Shown here one piece after another: positions 35,973 through 44,753 of a stretch of 64,000 nt of DNA. A program made the translations under genes and the position numbers. The notes beneath the pieces were generated by a model. That model did no database searches. It saw nothing but the letters and a program-made list of their open reading frames with translations, and had not been told where the DNA came from. The DNA lies in the NCBI GenBank assembly GCA_025499705.1, contig JAFMVE010000026.1, forward strand, positions 1-64,000, given 5' to 3'. The first letter of the stretch is position 1. The number at the start of each line of letters is the position of its first letter. Source of the DNA: Carboxylicivirga caseinilyticus. GTDB taxonomy: Bacteria; Bacteroidota; Bacteroidia; Bacteroidales; Marinilabiliaceae.

Positions 35973-36199
35973 TGTTAAAATGTGTAAACAAAAGATGATA
36001 TTTAGTTGTTTACATTAACAAAAGGAACAAGATTACATTGTTGAGTTAAAAAAGGTTAATTAATTAAATTAAGGTTGCTAAGTTTATAACCTTTTTAAGT
36101 CAATTTAGTATAAAGAGTTATGAAGCTTTCTTCATAAGTTAGGGTTAAGGTTAGGTTGAAGAAGGAATGTTCGAAATGTCGGGCATTCCTCTTTTTTTT
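35973..36199 (+). ncRNA. Candidate structured non-coding RNA, about 227 nt
   Basis: There is no credible gene here, but four hairpins in order. (1) 35973-36020: 15 base pairs (TGTTAA + TGTAAACAA against TTGTTTACATTAACA) with a four-base bulge. (2) 36046-36098: TTAAAAAAGGTTA against TAACCTTTTTAA, one bulge. (3) 36118-36137: TTATGAAG/CTTCATAA, perfect. (4) 36163-36190: an 11-pair terminator stem with T8. A G-rich unpaired stretch (36138-36162) lies between hairpins 3 and 4. A promoter sits at the right place. The next coding gene is on the other strand, so this is not an mRNA leader. I do not recognise a known family. Confidence 0.55.
36163..36199 (+). terminator. Intrinsic terminator of the candidate RNA
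   Basis: AGGAATGTTCG (36163-36173) pairs with CGGGCATTCCT (36180-36190), two G-U pairs, loop AAATGT, followed after one C by T8 (36192-36199). Confidence 0.9.
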
Positions 36200-36257
36200 A
36201 ACAGTTATTCGAACAATTAGATTGGATTAGATGTTATATAATAGAAGAATTTATTCA

Positions 36258-36318
36258 TAGATTTGGATTTTAAGTTAGGGTTAGATGAAAAGAGAGGATA
36301 GCAGAGTCCTCTCTTTTT
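36258..36318 (+). ncRNA. Second short candidate RNA unit with terminator
   Basis: TAGATTTG at 36258-36265 matches the -7 consensus. The stretch after it begins with TAAGTTAGGGTTA (36271-36283), identical to 36135-36147 in the upstream RNA, and ends in a terminator. If transcribed alone it would be only about 45 bases; it could instead be a second end of the longer transcript. No -33 box is clear. Confidence 0.35.
36288..36318. terminator. Bidirectional terminator between RNA locus and macro-domain gene
   Basis: AAAAGAGAGGA (36288-36298) pairs with TCCTCTCTTTT (36307-36317) around an eight-base loop. T-rich on both strands, it also sits two bases past the end of the macro-domain gene. Confidence 0.85.
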
Positions 36319-36320
36319 AT

Positions 36321-36821
36321 TTAAACATTAAGCTTTTCTTCGTATATCCTGAAATTTTCAAGATCAAATACTGCAAAAATAAGCTCGTTCGGTACCTTAC
36401 TCGATTCTAAAAAATGTCTAACCGTATTTATTGCTATGTCAGCAGCCAATGATTTGGGATATCCATAAACCCCAGTGCTAATATTTGGAAATGCAATTGA
36501 CCAGAGATTATGTTTTTGTGCTAATAATAGACTATTGTAGTAACAATTGGCAAGCAATACATCTTCGTTATCATTTCCTCCATGCCATACAGGACCTACT
36601 GTGTGTATCACAAATCTGGACGGTAAGTTGTATCCTTTAGTTATTTTAGCCTCACCCGTAGGACAGCCATTCAGATTTCGGCATTCTTTTAGTAATTCCG
36701 GGCCGGCTGCACGATGTATGGCACCGTCAACACCTCCACCTCCTAATAATGAAGAGTTAGCTGCGTTTACTATGGCATCTACCTTTAGTTGGGTAATATC
36801 GGTTTGTATTAATCGTATCAT
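36321..36821 (-). CDS. Macro-domain protein (O-acetyl-ADP-ribose deacetylase-like)
   Basis: A 166-residue single macro domain. Ligand-binding motifs: [21 protein letters not shown] (split: DIT at 8-10, [18 protein letters not shown] at about 20-37), HTVGPVW, and [10 protein letters not shown]-type loop [17 protein letters not shown]. MacroD-type enzymes remove ADP-ribose from proteins or hydrolyse O-acetyl-ADP-ribose. It is a single-gene unit. Confidence 0.93.
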   Translation of the reverse strand: MIRLIQTDITQLKVDAIVNAANSSLLGGGGVDGAIHRAAGPELLKECRNLNGCPTGEAKITKGYNLPSRFVIHTVGPVWHGGNDNEDVLLANCYYNSLLLAQKHNLWSIAFPNISTGVYGYPKSLAADIAINTVRHFLESSKVPNELIFAVFDLENFRIYEEKLNV

Positions 36822-36937
36822 AATGGAAGCTCTTTATTAATTAAATTTATAATAAGAATTAAATTATATCAAAATTTGAGAGATAAGATCAGACAAGTTT
36901 GAACTTTTGGATCATGATTTAGTGATTGTAGTAATAC

Positions 36938-36968
36938 AAAAAAAGCGAAGCCTTTCGACCTCGCTTTT
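36938..36968 (-). terminator. Terminator of pheT
   Basis: On the minus strand GCGAGGTC pairs with GGCTTCGC (two G-U pairs) around a GAAA tetraloop, flanked by A4/T8. It spans 36964-36945 plus the T tract. Confidence 0.9.
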
Positions 36969-37044
36969 ATTTATTTTTAATTGTTAAATCTGTATCGCAA
37001 TAGTACTTCTAACAAACTACTGACTACAGACTAAAAACTTAATC

Positions 37045-39492
37045 TTATTTTCTAATCTGTGCACCCAACTGATGCTCGTATGTCGACATTAGCTTATTCA
37101 TAATTTTATCAATCTGCTTATCTTTCAGGGTTGAGGTTTCATCCTGAAGAATAAAGCTAACTGCGTAAGATTTTTTACCTTCACCCAGTTTTTCGCCTTC
37201 AAATACGTCAAATAACGAAACACTTTTCAATAGTTTCTTTTCTGTTTTTAGGGCTATTTGTTTAACCTGGGCAAATTTTACATCCTTGTTAAGTACAAGA
37301 GCTAAGTCGCGTTTTACCTCTGGAAATTTCGAAATCTCCTTATAGATAATCTCTTTCTTAGCACTTTTCTTTAATAGCAAGTCCCAATCGATTTCGGCAT
37401 AGTAAACAGCTGCATCAATATCAAATGCCTTTAAAAGCTTGCCATTGACTGTGCCAAATGTTATAACTGTTTTGCCTGCAGAATAAGCTAATCCTTCACC
37501 CAATAAATCAGAAGTTGTATCTTCTTCTTTAAAATCATCGAACGACAATCCTAAACGAACCAGGATGTTTTCGATATGATTTTTTAAATCGAAAAAGCTG
37601 GTTGCTTGTTCCGAAGTGTTCCAGTTGGTTTGTGTTTTATTTCCGGTAAGAAATAAAGCCAGACGCTGGCCTTCGCTATAATTATTTAAATCTGTTTTTT
37701 CTGATTCCGGTTTAATGGAGTAGCAATTACCGAATTCGAAAAACTTAAGATCTGAATTTCTACGGTTACGGTTGTGCTGAATTGATTCCAAACCGCCAAA
37801 TATTAATGTCTGGCGCATGCCATTCAAGTCGTTGCTTAAAGGATTGGCTAATTCAACTACCTGATTGCGTGGATAGGATTCCAAACCTTCGTAATAATCT
37901 GCTTTAGTCAATGAGTTACACATGATTTCATTGTAACCAACCGACATTAATTGATTGGCAATACGGTTTTTTACTTTATGATCATCAGGCTTTTGTGAAT
38001 ACACAATGGTGCTGTGCACCGTATTGGGCATCTCGATATTATTGTATCCGTAAATTCTTAAAATGTCTTCAATTACATCTGCTTCACGTTGCACATCTAC
38101 ACGGTAAGGAGGAACTGATAGTTTTAAACCTTCAGTTGTTTCTTCTGTGATTTCCATTTCCAATGCAGTCACAATTGCTTTAATTCTGTCTGTACCTATT
38201 TCTTTACCAATTAAGCGTGCCACATTCTTGTAGGAAATGGCTACCTCAAATGGTTGAACAGGAGACGGGTAAATGTCAGTTATCTCGCTTGAAATGGTCC
38301 CTCCGGCTACTTCTTTAATCAATAAAGCAGCACGTTTAAGAGCATAAATGGTAATGTTTGGATCAATACCGCGTTCGAAACGGAAGCTGGCATCTGTGCT
38401 TAAGGTATGACGTTTGGCTGTTTTACGAACCCAAACCGGATTGAAGTAAGCACTTTCCAAAAATACTTTGGTAGTAGCTTCACTAACACCACTTTTACTG
38501 CCTCCGAAAACACCGGCAATACACATTCCTTCTTCTGCATTACAAATCATCAGGTCATTATCTGATAATTCGCGTTTCATCTCATCCAATGTCTCAAATT
38601 GAGTTCCATCAGCCAGAGTCTTTACAATAACCTTATCGCCTGTAATTGCTCCATCAAAAGCATGAAGCGGCTGACCAAGCTCGTGTAAAATAAAGTTGGT
38701 AACATCAACAATGTTATTGATAGGGTTCAGACCAATTGCTTTTAAACGGTTTTGTAGCCATTCTGGTGATTCTCCAACTTTTACATCGCTAATGGTAACA
38801 CCACAGTATCGGGGACATGCCTCATTATTTTCAACGGTTACAGTAACCGGAAAATTATTATTATCAATTTTAAAATCGTCAATAGAAGGAAGAGTTAATT
38901 CAACAGCTTCGCCACTTTGTTTAAGGTAAGCTGCTAAATCGCGGGCAACACCATAGTGAGATGCGGCATCTATACGGTTTGGAGTAAGATCTACTTCAAA
39001 AACAGTATCATTTTCTATTTTAAAATGATCTTTGGCCAGAGTGCCTACCTGAACATCAGAAGGCAAAACCATAATTCCGGCATGACTTGTTCCCAAACCA
39101 ATTTCATCTTCGGCACAGATCATACCTTCAGAGACTTCACCACGGATTTTTGATTTTTTAATGGTGAAACTTTCATCTCCATCATACAAAACTGTTCCAA
39201 CAGTGGCAACGACTACTTTCTGACCGGCAGCTACATTGGGAGCGCCGCAAACGATTGGAAGAGGTTCATCTCCGCCAACATTAACAGTAGTAACACTTAA
39301 TTTATCAGCATTAGGGTGACGTTCACAGGTAAGAACTTCGCCAATTACCAAACCTTCCAATCCGCCTTTCACAGACTGAATCTCCTCAACGCTTCCAACT
39401 TCCAAACCAATAGAGGTAAGTATTTCAGAAATTTTTGTCGGAGCTAAATCAATGTTTAAATAGTTTTTAAGCCAGTTGTATGAAATGTTCAT
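37045..39492 (-). CDS. pheT: Phenylalanine-tRNA ligase beta subunit
   Basis: An 815-residue beta subunit of normal length. Order of domains: an N-terminal part starting MNISYNWLKNYLNIDL, a tRNA-binding EMAP-like domain (about 40-150, HPNADKLSVTTVNVG), the B3/B4 editing domain (CPRYCGVTISDV and NIVDVTNFILHELGQPLHAFD), a B5 domain, a catalytic-like core, and the FDX-ACB anticodon-binding domain (FPEVKRDLALVLNKDV). It pairs with PheS, which is encoded elsewhere. A TACTTTTG box (39637-39630, minus strand) may be its promoter, with a leader of about 130 bases. Confidence 0.97.
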   Translation of the reverse strand: MNISYNWLKNYLNIDLAPTKISEILTSIGLEVGSVEEIQSVKGGLEGLVIGEVLTCERHPNADKLSVTTVNVGGDEPLPIVCGAPNVAAGQKVVVATVGTVLYDGDESFTIKKSKIRGEVSEGMICAEDEIGLGTSHAGIMVLPSDVQVGTLAKDHFKIENDTVFEVDLTPNRIDAASHYGVARDLAAYLKQSGEAVELTLPSIDDFKIDNNNFPVTVTVENNEACPRYCGVTISDVKVGESPEWLQNRLKAIGLNPINNIVDVTNFILHELGQPLHAFDGAITGDKVIVKTLADGTQFETLDEMKRELSDNDLMICNAEEGMCIAGVFGGSKSGVSEATTKVFLESAYFNPVWVRKTAKRHTLSTDASFRFERGIDPNITIYALKRAALLIKEVAGGTISSEITDIYPSPVQPFEVAISYKNVARLIGKEIGTDRIKAIVTALEMEITEETTEGLKLSVPPYRVDVQREADVIEDILRIYGYNNIEMPNTVHSTIVYSQKPDDHKVKNRIANQLMSVGYNEIMCNSLTKADYYEGLESYPRNQVVELANPLSNDLNGMRQTLIFGGLESIQHNRNRRNSDLKFFEFGNCYSIKPESEKTDLNNYSEGQRLALFLTGNKTQTNWNTSEQATSFFDLKNHIENILVRLGLSFDDFKEEDTTSDLLGEGLAYSAGKTVITFGTVNGKLLKAFDIDAAVYYAEIDWDLLLKKSAKKEIIYKEISKFPEVKRDLALVLNKDVKFAQVKQIALKTEKKLLKSVSLFDVFEGEKLGEGKKSYAVSFILQDETSTLKDKQIDKIMNKLMSTYEHQLGAQIRK

Positions 39493-39876
39493 ATGTAAAT
39501 ATTTTCTCTCGTTAATTTCAGTAATTCAGCTACCCGAGTGGGATTATAAGGAGTAAAAAGAGCTAATTCAATCACATTGTTTTCAGCCTTTAATCACTCA
39601 CTAAAACTGATTGTTTTTTTAACAGCCAACAAAAGTAATGATTTTGATTTCTGATTGCTAATAATGAAGTTAATTTTCAAATAATCAGATATTGAAATTT
39701 ACTGGTAGAAATTAATGCTAAAAAAAATATCATTTAATAATGATATGAAAATTGATTATTATTAATTGTTTCATGGATTCACTCTCAGTGCTTATACAAC
39801 AATTGGATGTTTTTTTTGTAGCTTTTTGTAGCTATATTAACAATACATATCTTTGAAGAATAAAGATAAAAGAAAA
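39493..39876. other. Divergent intergenic region between pheT and surE
   Basis: A 384-base region with no credible gene. On the minus side lies the probable pheT leader with a TACTTTTG box at 39637-39630; it shows only a small CCC-ACTC-GGG hairpin and no T-box-like signature. On the surE side I see AT-rich sequence with short imperfect repeats (GTAGCTTTTTGTAGCTAT near 39816) and no clear promoter. Confidence 0.55.
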
Positions 39877-40653
39877 ATGCAAAACGCTTCGGACGGTAAA
39901 CCCTTAATATTAGTAACAAATGATGACGGTATTAAGGCTGGTGGATTGGTTGCACTGGTAAATATGTTAGTTGAGTTTGGAGATGTGGTGGTGGTGGCAC
40001 CTAATCAATCATATTCTGGTATGTCGCATGCTATTACGGTTAATCACCCTTTGTATGCAAAGTTAGTCAGAGAAAAAGAAAACCTGAAGGTATATAAAGT
40101 AAATGGCACACCAGTTGACTGTGTTAAATTAGCTATTAATCAATTGCTTAATAAAAAGCCGGATTTACTGGTTTCCGGAATAAATCATGGAGCTAATTCA
40201 AGCATCAGTCTGCATTATTCCGGCACCATGGGTGCAGCACGAGAAGGTGCTTTGAGTAAGGTTCCTTCCATTGGTTTGTCATTACTGGATTACAGTTATG
40301 AAGCCGATTTTACCGAAGCGGTAGTGTATGCCCGTAAAATAATTAAAAAGGTTCTTATGAATGGATTGTCTGCCGGTGCATATCTGAATGTTAATGTTCC
40401 GGAAACATCTCCATTAAAAGGTTTGAAGGTTGTTAGACAAGCGAATGGAAAGTGGAAAGAGGACTTTATCGAGCGTACTGATCCTCGTGGCAGAACCTAT
40501 TATTGGTTAACCGGTCGATTTGAAAACCTTGAGCCGGATGCAACTGATACAGATGAATATGTTTTGTCTCAGGGTTATGTTTCGGTGGTGCCTTGTAAAC
40601 TTGATTCTACTGATCATGAGTTGATTCCTCAATTGAAAGATTATGAATTGTAA
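39877..40653 (+). CDS. surE: 5'/3'-nucleotidase SurE
   Basis: About 258 residues from the ATG at 39877 (MQNASDGKPLILVTNDDG); an in-frame TTG at 39853 is less likely. The metal site LVTNDDGI is followed by APNQSYSGMSHAIT, VNGTPVDCV, and SGINHGANSSISLHYSGTMGAA, all typical of SurE. It removes phosphate from nucleotides and short polyphosphates. It overlaps a small membrane protein gene by 11 bases. Confidence 0.95.
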   Translation: MQNASDGKPLILVTNDDGIKAGGLVALVNMLVEFGDVVVVAPNQSYSGMSHAITVNHPLYAKLVREKENLKVYKVNGTPVDCVKLAINQLLNKKPDLLVSGINHGANSSISLHYSGTMGAAREGALSKVPSIGLSLLDYSYEADFTEAVVYARKIIKKVLMNGLSAGAYLNVNVPETSPLKGLKVVRQANGKWKEDFIERTDPRGRTYYWLTGRFENLEPDATDTDEYVLSQGYVSVVPCKLDSTDHELIPQLKDYEL

Positions 40654-40939
40654 ATGCAATAAACTGATTATTGGCCTTGCCATTGGATTGATCGTACCCA
40701 TTTTAATGTCTGTATTGTTATACCATTCCCTTTATCATGGAGAAAAGACTTATTGGCCATTTTTGCAGGAATTGGTTCGGATGGGTAATATAGGCAAACT
40801 ACTAAGCATAAGTGTACTGCCTAATTTGATCATTTTTTTTATTGCAGTTAATAAAGAACGATTACTGGCCGCAAGAGGAATTGTTACAGCAACATTAGTA
40901 TATGCGATTGTTGTGCTGATTTTTAAATTTATGTTGTAA
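40643..40939 (+). CDS. Small membrane protein between surE and lpxB
   Basis: A 98-residue protein with three hydrophobic helices (about 8-26, 52-70 and 76-96) and a short polar loop with HGEKTYWPFLQELVRMG. The start overlaps the surE end by 11 bases and lpxB starts 25 bases later, so it is likely real and cotranscribed. I do not recognise a named family. The position beside lpxB suggests an envelope role, by inference only. Confidence 0.75.
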   Translation: MNCKCNKLIIGLAIGLIVPILMSVLLYHSLYHGEKTYWPFLQELVRMGNIGKLLSISVLPNLIIFFIAVNKERLLAARGIVTATLVYAIVVLIFKFML

Positions 40940-40963
40940 ACATATCATAGAAAGATATTATTC

Positions 40964-42106
40964 ATGCGATATTATTTAATTGCAGGTGAAGCTTCGGGCG
41001 ATTTACATTCGTCTAATTTAATGAGAGCCATCAAAGAGAAAGATCCTGAAGCTGAATTTCGGTATTGGGGTGGTGATTTGATGAAGGCACAAGGAGGTAC
41101 ATTAGTTCGCCATTATAAAGATACTGCAGTAATGGGAGCATGGGATGTATTGATGAATTTGGGTAAGATCAAAAAGAATTTTGATTTATGTCAGACTGAT
41201 TTGATGGATTATAAACCAGATGTGCTTATTTTGGTTGATTATGCCGGATTTAACCTTCGCATGGCAAAATTTGCGCATCAGCATAATATTTTGGTTTACT
41301 ATTATATTTCTCCCAAAGTGTGGGCCTGGAATCAAAGTAGGGTAAAGAAGATAAAGGCTTCTGTTGATCGTATGTTCACCATTTTACCTTTCGAAACTAA
41401 GTTTTTCGAAAAGCATGGAGTTGATGTAAAGTATAGTGGTAATCCTGTATTGGATGCCATCCATAATCGACCTAATAAAGAGGAATCATTTGATACCTTT
41501 ATTGAAAGAAATAAATTAGATAATCGACCCAAAGTTGCATTGCTGGCAGGCAGCCGGATAAGTGAAATAAATTACAACCTGCCTGATATGTTGAAGATGG
41601 TTGATAAATTTCCACAGTATCAGTTTGTGATAGCCGGTGCACCATCGTTTGAGCTTAAAGATTATCAACCATTTATAGAAGATGCAGATGTTGCTGTTGT
41701 TTTTCAGCAAACCTATGAATTGGTGCAAAATGCAAGAGCTGCATTGGTTACTTCAGGTACGGCTACTCTGGAAACAGCTTTACTTAATTGTCCGCAGGTA
41801 GTGTGTTATAAAATGTGGGGTGGTGGATTTACCGACTTTGTTGCCAAAAAGATTTTAATTAAGGTAGCTTATATTTCTCTGGTCAATCTTATTCTGGATA
41901 AAGAGGCAGTGAAAGAACTGTTCCAGAAATCGTTTACTCTGGAGAAGCTTGAGAATGAATTAAAAGCCTTGCTGGATGATTCGCCTGTTCGAAAACAGAT
42001 GTTATTGGATTACGAAGAATTACATCGTATTATGGGCGGACCCGGATCAAGTTTAAAAACAGCAACTTTAATGTTGGAATCATTGAAAATAGATAAAGAA
42101 AAATAG
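40964..42106 (+). CDS. lpxB: Lipid-A-disaccharide synthase
   Basis: A 380-residue GT19 glycosyltransferase. AGEASGDLHSSNLM (7-20) is the signature, followed by YWGGDLM, LVDYAGFNLRMAKFAH, YYISPKVWAWNQSRVKKI, and LLAGSRISEI with a later VTSGTATLETALL. It joins two acylated glucosamines to form the lipid A disaccharide. It shares a transcript with surE and the small membrane protein, and gldF starts eight bases after it. Confidence 0.96.
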   Translation: MRYYLIAGEASGDLHSSNLMRAIKEKDPEAEFRYWGGDLMKAQGGTLVRHYKDTAVMGAWDVLMNLGKIKKNFDLCQTDLMDYKPDVLILVDYAGFNLRMAKFAHQHNILVYYYISPKVWAWNQSRVKKIKASVDRMFTILPFETKFFEKHGVDVKYSGNPVLDAIHNRPNKEESFDTFIERNKLDNRPKVALLAGSRISEINYNLPDMLKMVDKFPQYQFVIAGAPSFELKDYQPFIEDADVAVVFQQTYELVQNARAALVTSGTATLETALLNCPQVVCYKMWGGGFTDFVAKKILIKVAYISLVNLILDKEAVKELFQKSFTLEKLENELKALLDDSPVRKQMLLDYEELHRIMGGPGSSLKTATLMLESLKIDKEK

Positions 42107-42114
42107 AATTACCT

Positions 42115-42846
42115 ATGATAGCATTATTAAAACGCGAAATTTCTTCTTTTTTCAGTTCGATTACCGGAGCACTTGTGGTTTCGGTATTTCTGTTGATTAC
42201 AGGTTTGTTTATTTGGGTTATCCCGGGTGATTTAAACCTGATATTTGGCGAATACGCTACATTAGATTCGTTGTTTTATATTGCTCCCTGGGTTTATTTG
42301 TTTTTAGTTCCGGCCGTTACCATGCGTTTGTTTGCTGATGAAAAAAAATCGGGTACCCTGGATTTATTATTAACCCGCCCTATTTCTTCATTTGAAATTG
42401 TTTGGGCTAAGTTTTTGGCAGGACTACTGGTAGTAATAATTAGTTTATTGCCAACATTCATCTACATGTTTTCGGTTTATCAATTAGGTAATCCGGTTGG
42501 TAATATGGATATGGGAGGAACCTGGGGTTCATACATTGGATTGTTTTTTCTTGCTACAATCTATGTTGCCATTGGAACATTTTCATCAGCCTTAAGCGAT
42601 AACCAGATTGTTGCTTTTGTCATCGCAGTTGTACTCAGCTTTGTTTTTTATACGGGTTTTGATTCTGTCTCAGGTATTCAAAGTTTAAAAGGAATAGCTG
42701 AAGCCATCCGGCAATTGGGGATTGATGCACATTACAGTTCGTTGAGTCGTGGAGTCGTTGATTCACGTGATGTAATTTATTTCTTCTCCGTGGTTTTTGC
42801 CTTTTTGTATTTTACCAAAATGGTTTTGTCGACAAAGAAAAACTAA
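42115..42846 (+). CDS. gldF: GldF-like ABC transporter permease
   Basis: A 243-residue ABC-2 permease with six hydrophobic helices. The first cytoplasmic loop has FADEKKSGTLDLLLTRPISSFEIVWAKF, here noted by its key residues E-KKSGT and TRP, the typical ABC-2 pattern. GldF works with GldA and GldG in flavobacterial gliding, though homologues also occur in non-gliding species. No ATPase gene is adjacent; the nearest GldA-type ATPase is at 50114. It is followed by gldG after 23 bases. Confidence 0.9.
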   Translation: MIALLKREISSFFSSITGALVVSVFLLITGLFIWVIPGDLNLIFGEYATLDSLFYIAPWVYLFLVPAVTMRLFADEKKSGTLDLLLTRPISSFEIVWAKFLAGLLVVIISLLPTFIYMFSVYQLGNPVGNMDMGGTWGSYIGLFFLATIYVAIGTFSSALSDNQIVAFVIAVVLSFVFYTGFDSVSGIQSLKGIAEAIRQLGIDAHYSSLSRGVVDSRDVIYFFSVVFAFLYFTKMVLSTKKN

Positions 42847-42869
42847 ACCCAGTCAAAATTGATTAAGCA

Positions 42870-44558
42870 ATGAAATTCAATATAAAAGCCATAACTCAGT
42901 TAGTCGTTTTATTAGCCGGATTGATCATCCTCAATCTAATAGCATCTCAGTGGTTTTTTCGCATCGATTTAACTTCTGAAAAGCGACATACTTTATCCTC
43001 TACTTCTGTAAATATGCTAAAAGAATTACCATCAGAGGTGTTAATTAAAGTATATCTGGGAGGAGAATTAAATGTTGGATTTCAAAAACTTTCACGCGCT
43101 ACAAAAGAGATGCTGGAAGAGTTTCAGAGTGTTGGTAAGAAAAAGATTGATTTTCGTTTTCTTGATCCAAATGATGGAAATGCCGATGAGAAAAAAGCCT
43201 TATTAGAACAGCTTCGGGAATATGGATTTGAACCACAACCAGTTTTTGAGAATGCGGAAGACGGACGTCAGATACAATCATATGTTTTTCCTTATGCTTT
43301 GATCAATTTTAACGATCGTATAATTGGTGTCAATTTATTGGAGAATCTACCTGGTAAAGGAGGAGCTGAAAATCTTAATATTTCTATTGAAAGTCTCGAG
43401 TATAAGCTAACTGATGCTATTCGTCGATTAACAACAGATGAAATGCCAAAAGTTGCTTTCCTCGAAGGACATGGTGAGTTGGATGAACTGGATGTTATTG
43501 AAGCAACCGATGCATTATCCCATTACTATCAGGTTGATCGGGGACGATTAGGAACCGATGTTACAATATTAAACGATTATAAGGCAGTTATTGTGGCCAA
43601 GCCTTCAAAGTCTTTCTCCGAAAAAGATAAGTTCATTCTGGATCAATACCTGATGAATGGAGGGCGTTTACTTTATCTGATCGACGCTGTTAATATCACT
43701 TTGGATAGTCTTAGGAAGGAGCCACAAACGCTTGGTTTATACAATGATGTAAACCTTGATGATCAATTGTTTCGTTACGGTATCAGGGTTAATCCGGTTT
43801 TGGTAGAAGACATACAGGCCGGACGAATTCTTATGAATGCCCGTCCGAACGGACAACCTCAATTGGTTCCTGTACCTTGGTTATACAGTCCTTTGTTAAC
43901 TCCTTCGGGTGATCATCCGGTTACACGAAACATTAATATGGTGCGTGGTGATTTTACCTGTACTATTGACACTGTCGGTTCTGAACTTAATTTGAAAAGA
44001 ACGGTGTTATTAACTACTTCACGCTATACAAAACTAAATGGAACGCCTGTTTTTGTTACAATGGCTGATTTTAATAAGAAACCGGTTCAGGAGGAATTTA
44101 GTGCTTCTTTTATGCCTACAGCTATAATAGAAGAAGGTGTTTTTACATCCGTTTTTCAGAATAGACCTGTGCCTAATGAATTAAATTATGCTTCATCTAA
44201 GGTTAGGACTTCAAGTTTGCCAACGCGATTAATGGTCATTGCAGATGGTGATATAATCAAAAATGAAGTACGTTTCAAAGAAAGTAATCCCAGGATTACA
44301 CCATTGGGATATGATGAAGGCTCTCAGCAGGTTTATGGCAACAAGGATTTTATTGTGAACGCGGTTAACTATCTGTGCGACGATGATGGTTGGATGCAAT
44401 TAAGAGGTCGTCATTTAACATTGCGATTGCTTGATCGTGCAAAATTATCTCAGGGCACAGCTAAATGGAAATGGTTAAATGTTGGTCTACCTGTTGTTTT
44501 GGTAATATTCGGTAGTTTATTATTCTTTGTTATCAGAAAGAAGAGATACGGTAAATAA
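42870..44558 (+). CDS. gldG: GldG-like ABC transporter auxiliary protein
   Basis: A 562-residue membrane protein with an N-terminal helix (about 8-30), a large periplasmic part of the GldG/IFT52-like type, and a C-terminal helix (about 535-555) ending in a basic RKKRYGK tail. WFFRIDLTSEKRHTLSSTS near the start is the family signature. The periplasmic part includes VAFLEGHGELDELD and YLMNGGRLLYLID. It is the longer of two GldG paralogues here and resembles canonical GldG best. It pairs with gldF upstream. Confidence 0.92.
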   Translation: MKFNIKAITQLVVLLAGLIILNLIASQWFFRIDLTSEKRHTLSSTSVNMLKELPSEVLIKVYLGGELNVGFQKLSRATKEMLEEFQSVGKKKIDFRFLDPNDGNADEKKALLEQLREYGFEPQPVFENAEDGRQIQSYVFPYALINFNDRIIGVNLLENLPGKGGAENLNISIESLEYKLTDAIRRLTTDEMPKVAFLEGHGELDELDVIEATDALSHYYQVDRGRLGTDVTILNDYKAVIVAKPSKSFSEKDKFILDQYLMNGGRLLYLIDAVNITLDSLRKEPQTLGLYNDVNLDDQLFRYGIRVNPVLVEDIQAGRILMNARPNGQPQLVPVPWLYSPLLTPSGDHPVTRNINMVRGDFTCTIDTVGSELNLKRTVLLTTSRYTKLNGTPVFVTMADFNKKPVQEEFSASFMPTAIIEEGVFTSVFQNRPVPNELNYASSKVRTSSLPTRLMVIADGDIIKNEVRFKESNPRITPLGYDEGSQQVYGNKDFIVNAVNYLCDDDGWMQLRGRHLTLRLLDRAKLSQGTAKWKWLNVGLPVVLVIFGSLLFFVIRKKRYGK

Positions 44559-44696
44559 TACCTTAAGATAGGTTTTTAATAAATACATTGATATTGTTAA
44601 AAACTTATGAAAAAAGGATTGAACTGGCACTTTATTCATGTATGTATTTTAGTATCTTTCGGCTTGTAAACAGATATGAATAAAAGATTTTATTAA

Positions 44697-44729
44697 TCTG
44701 TCTAATTAACTGTTTTTTTGATATATTTG
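44697..44729 (+). promoter_or_regulatory. Putative dnaN promoter
   Basis: TATATTTG (44722-44729) is a full match to the -7 consensus; TCTG at 44697-44700 is a weak -33 at 21 bases. It lies 25 bases before the dnaN ATG, in a 195-base gap after gldG. Confidence 0.55.
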
Positions 44730-44753
44730 ATAAAAACTTAAATATTAGAATAA

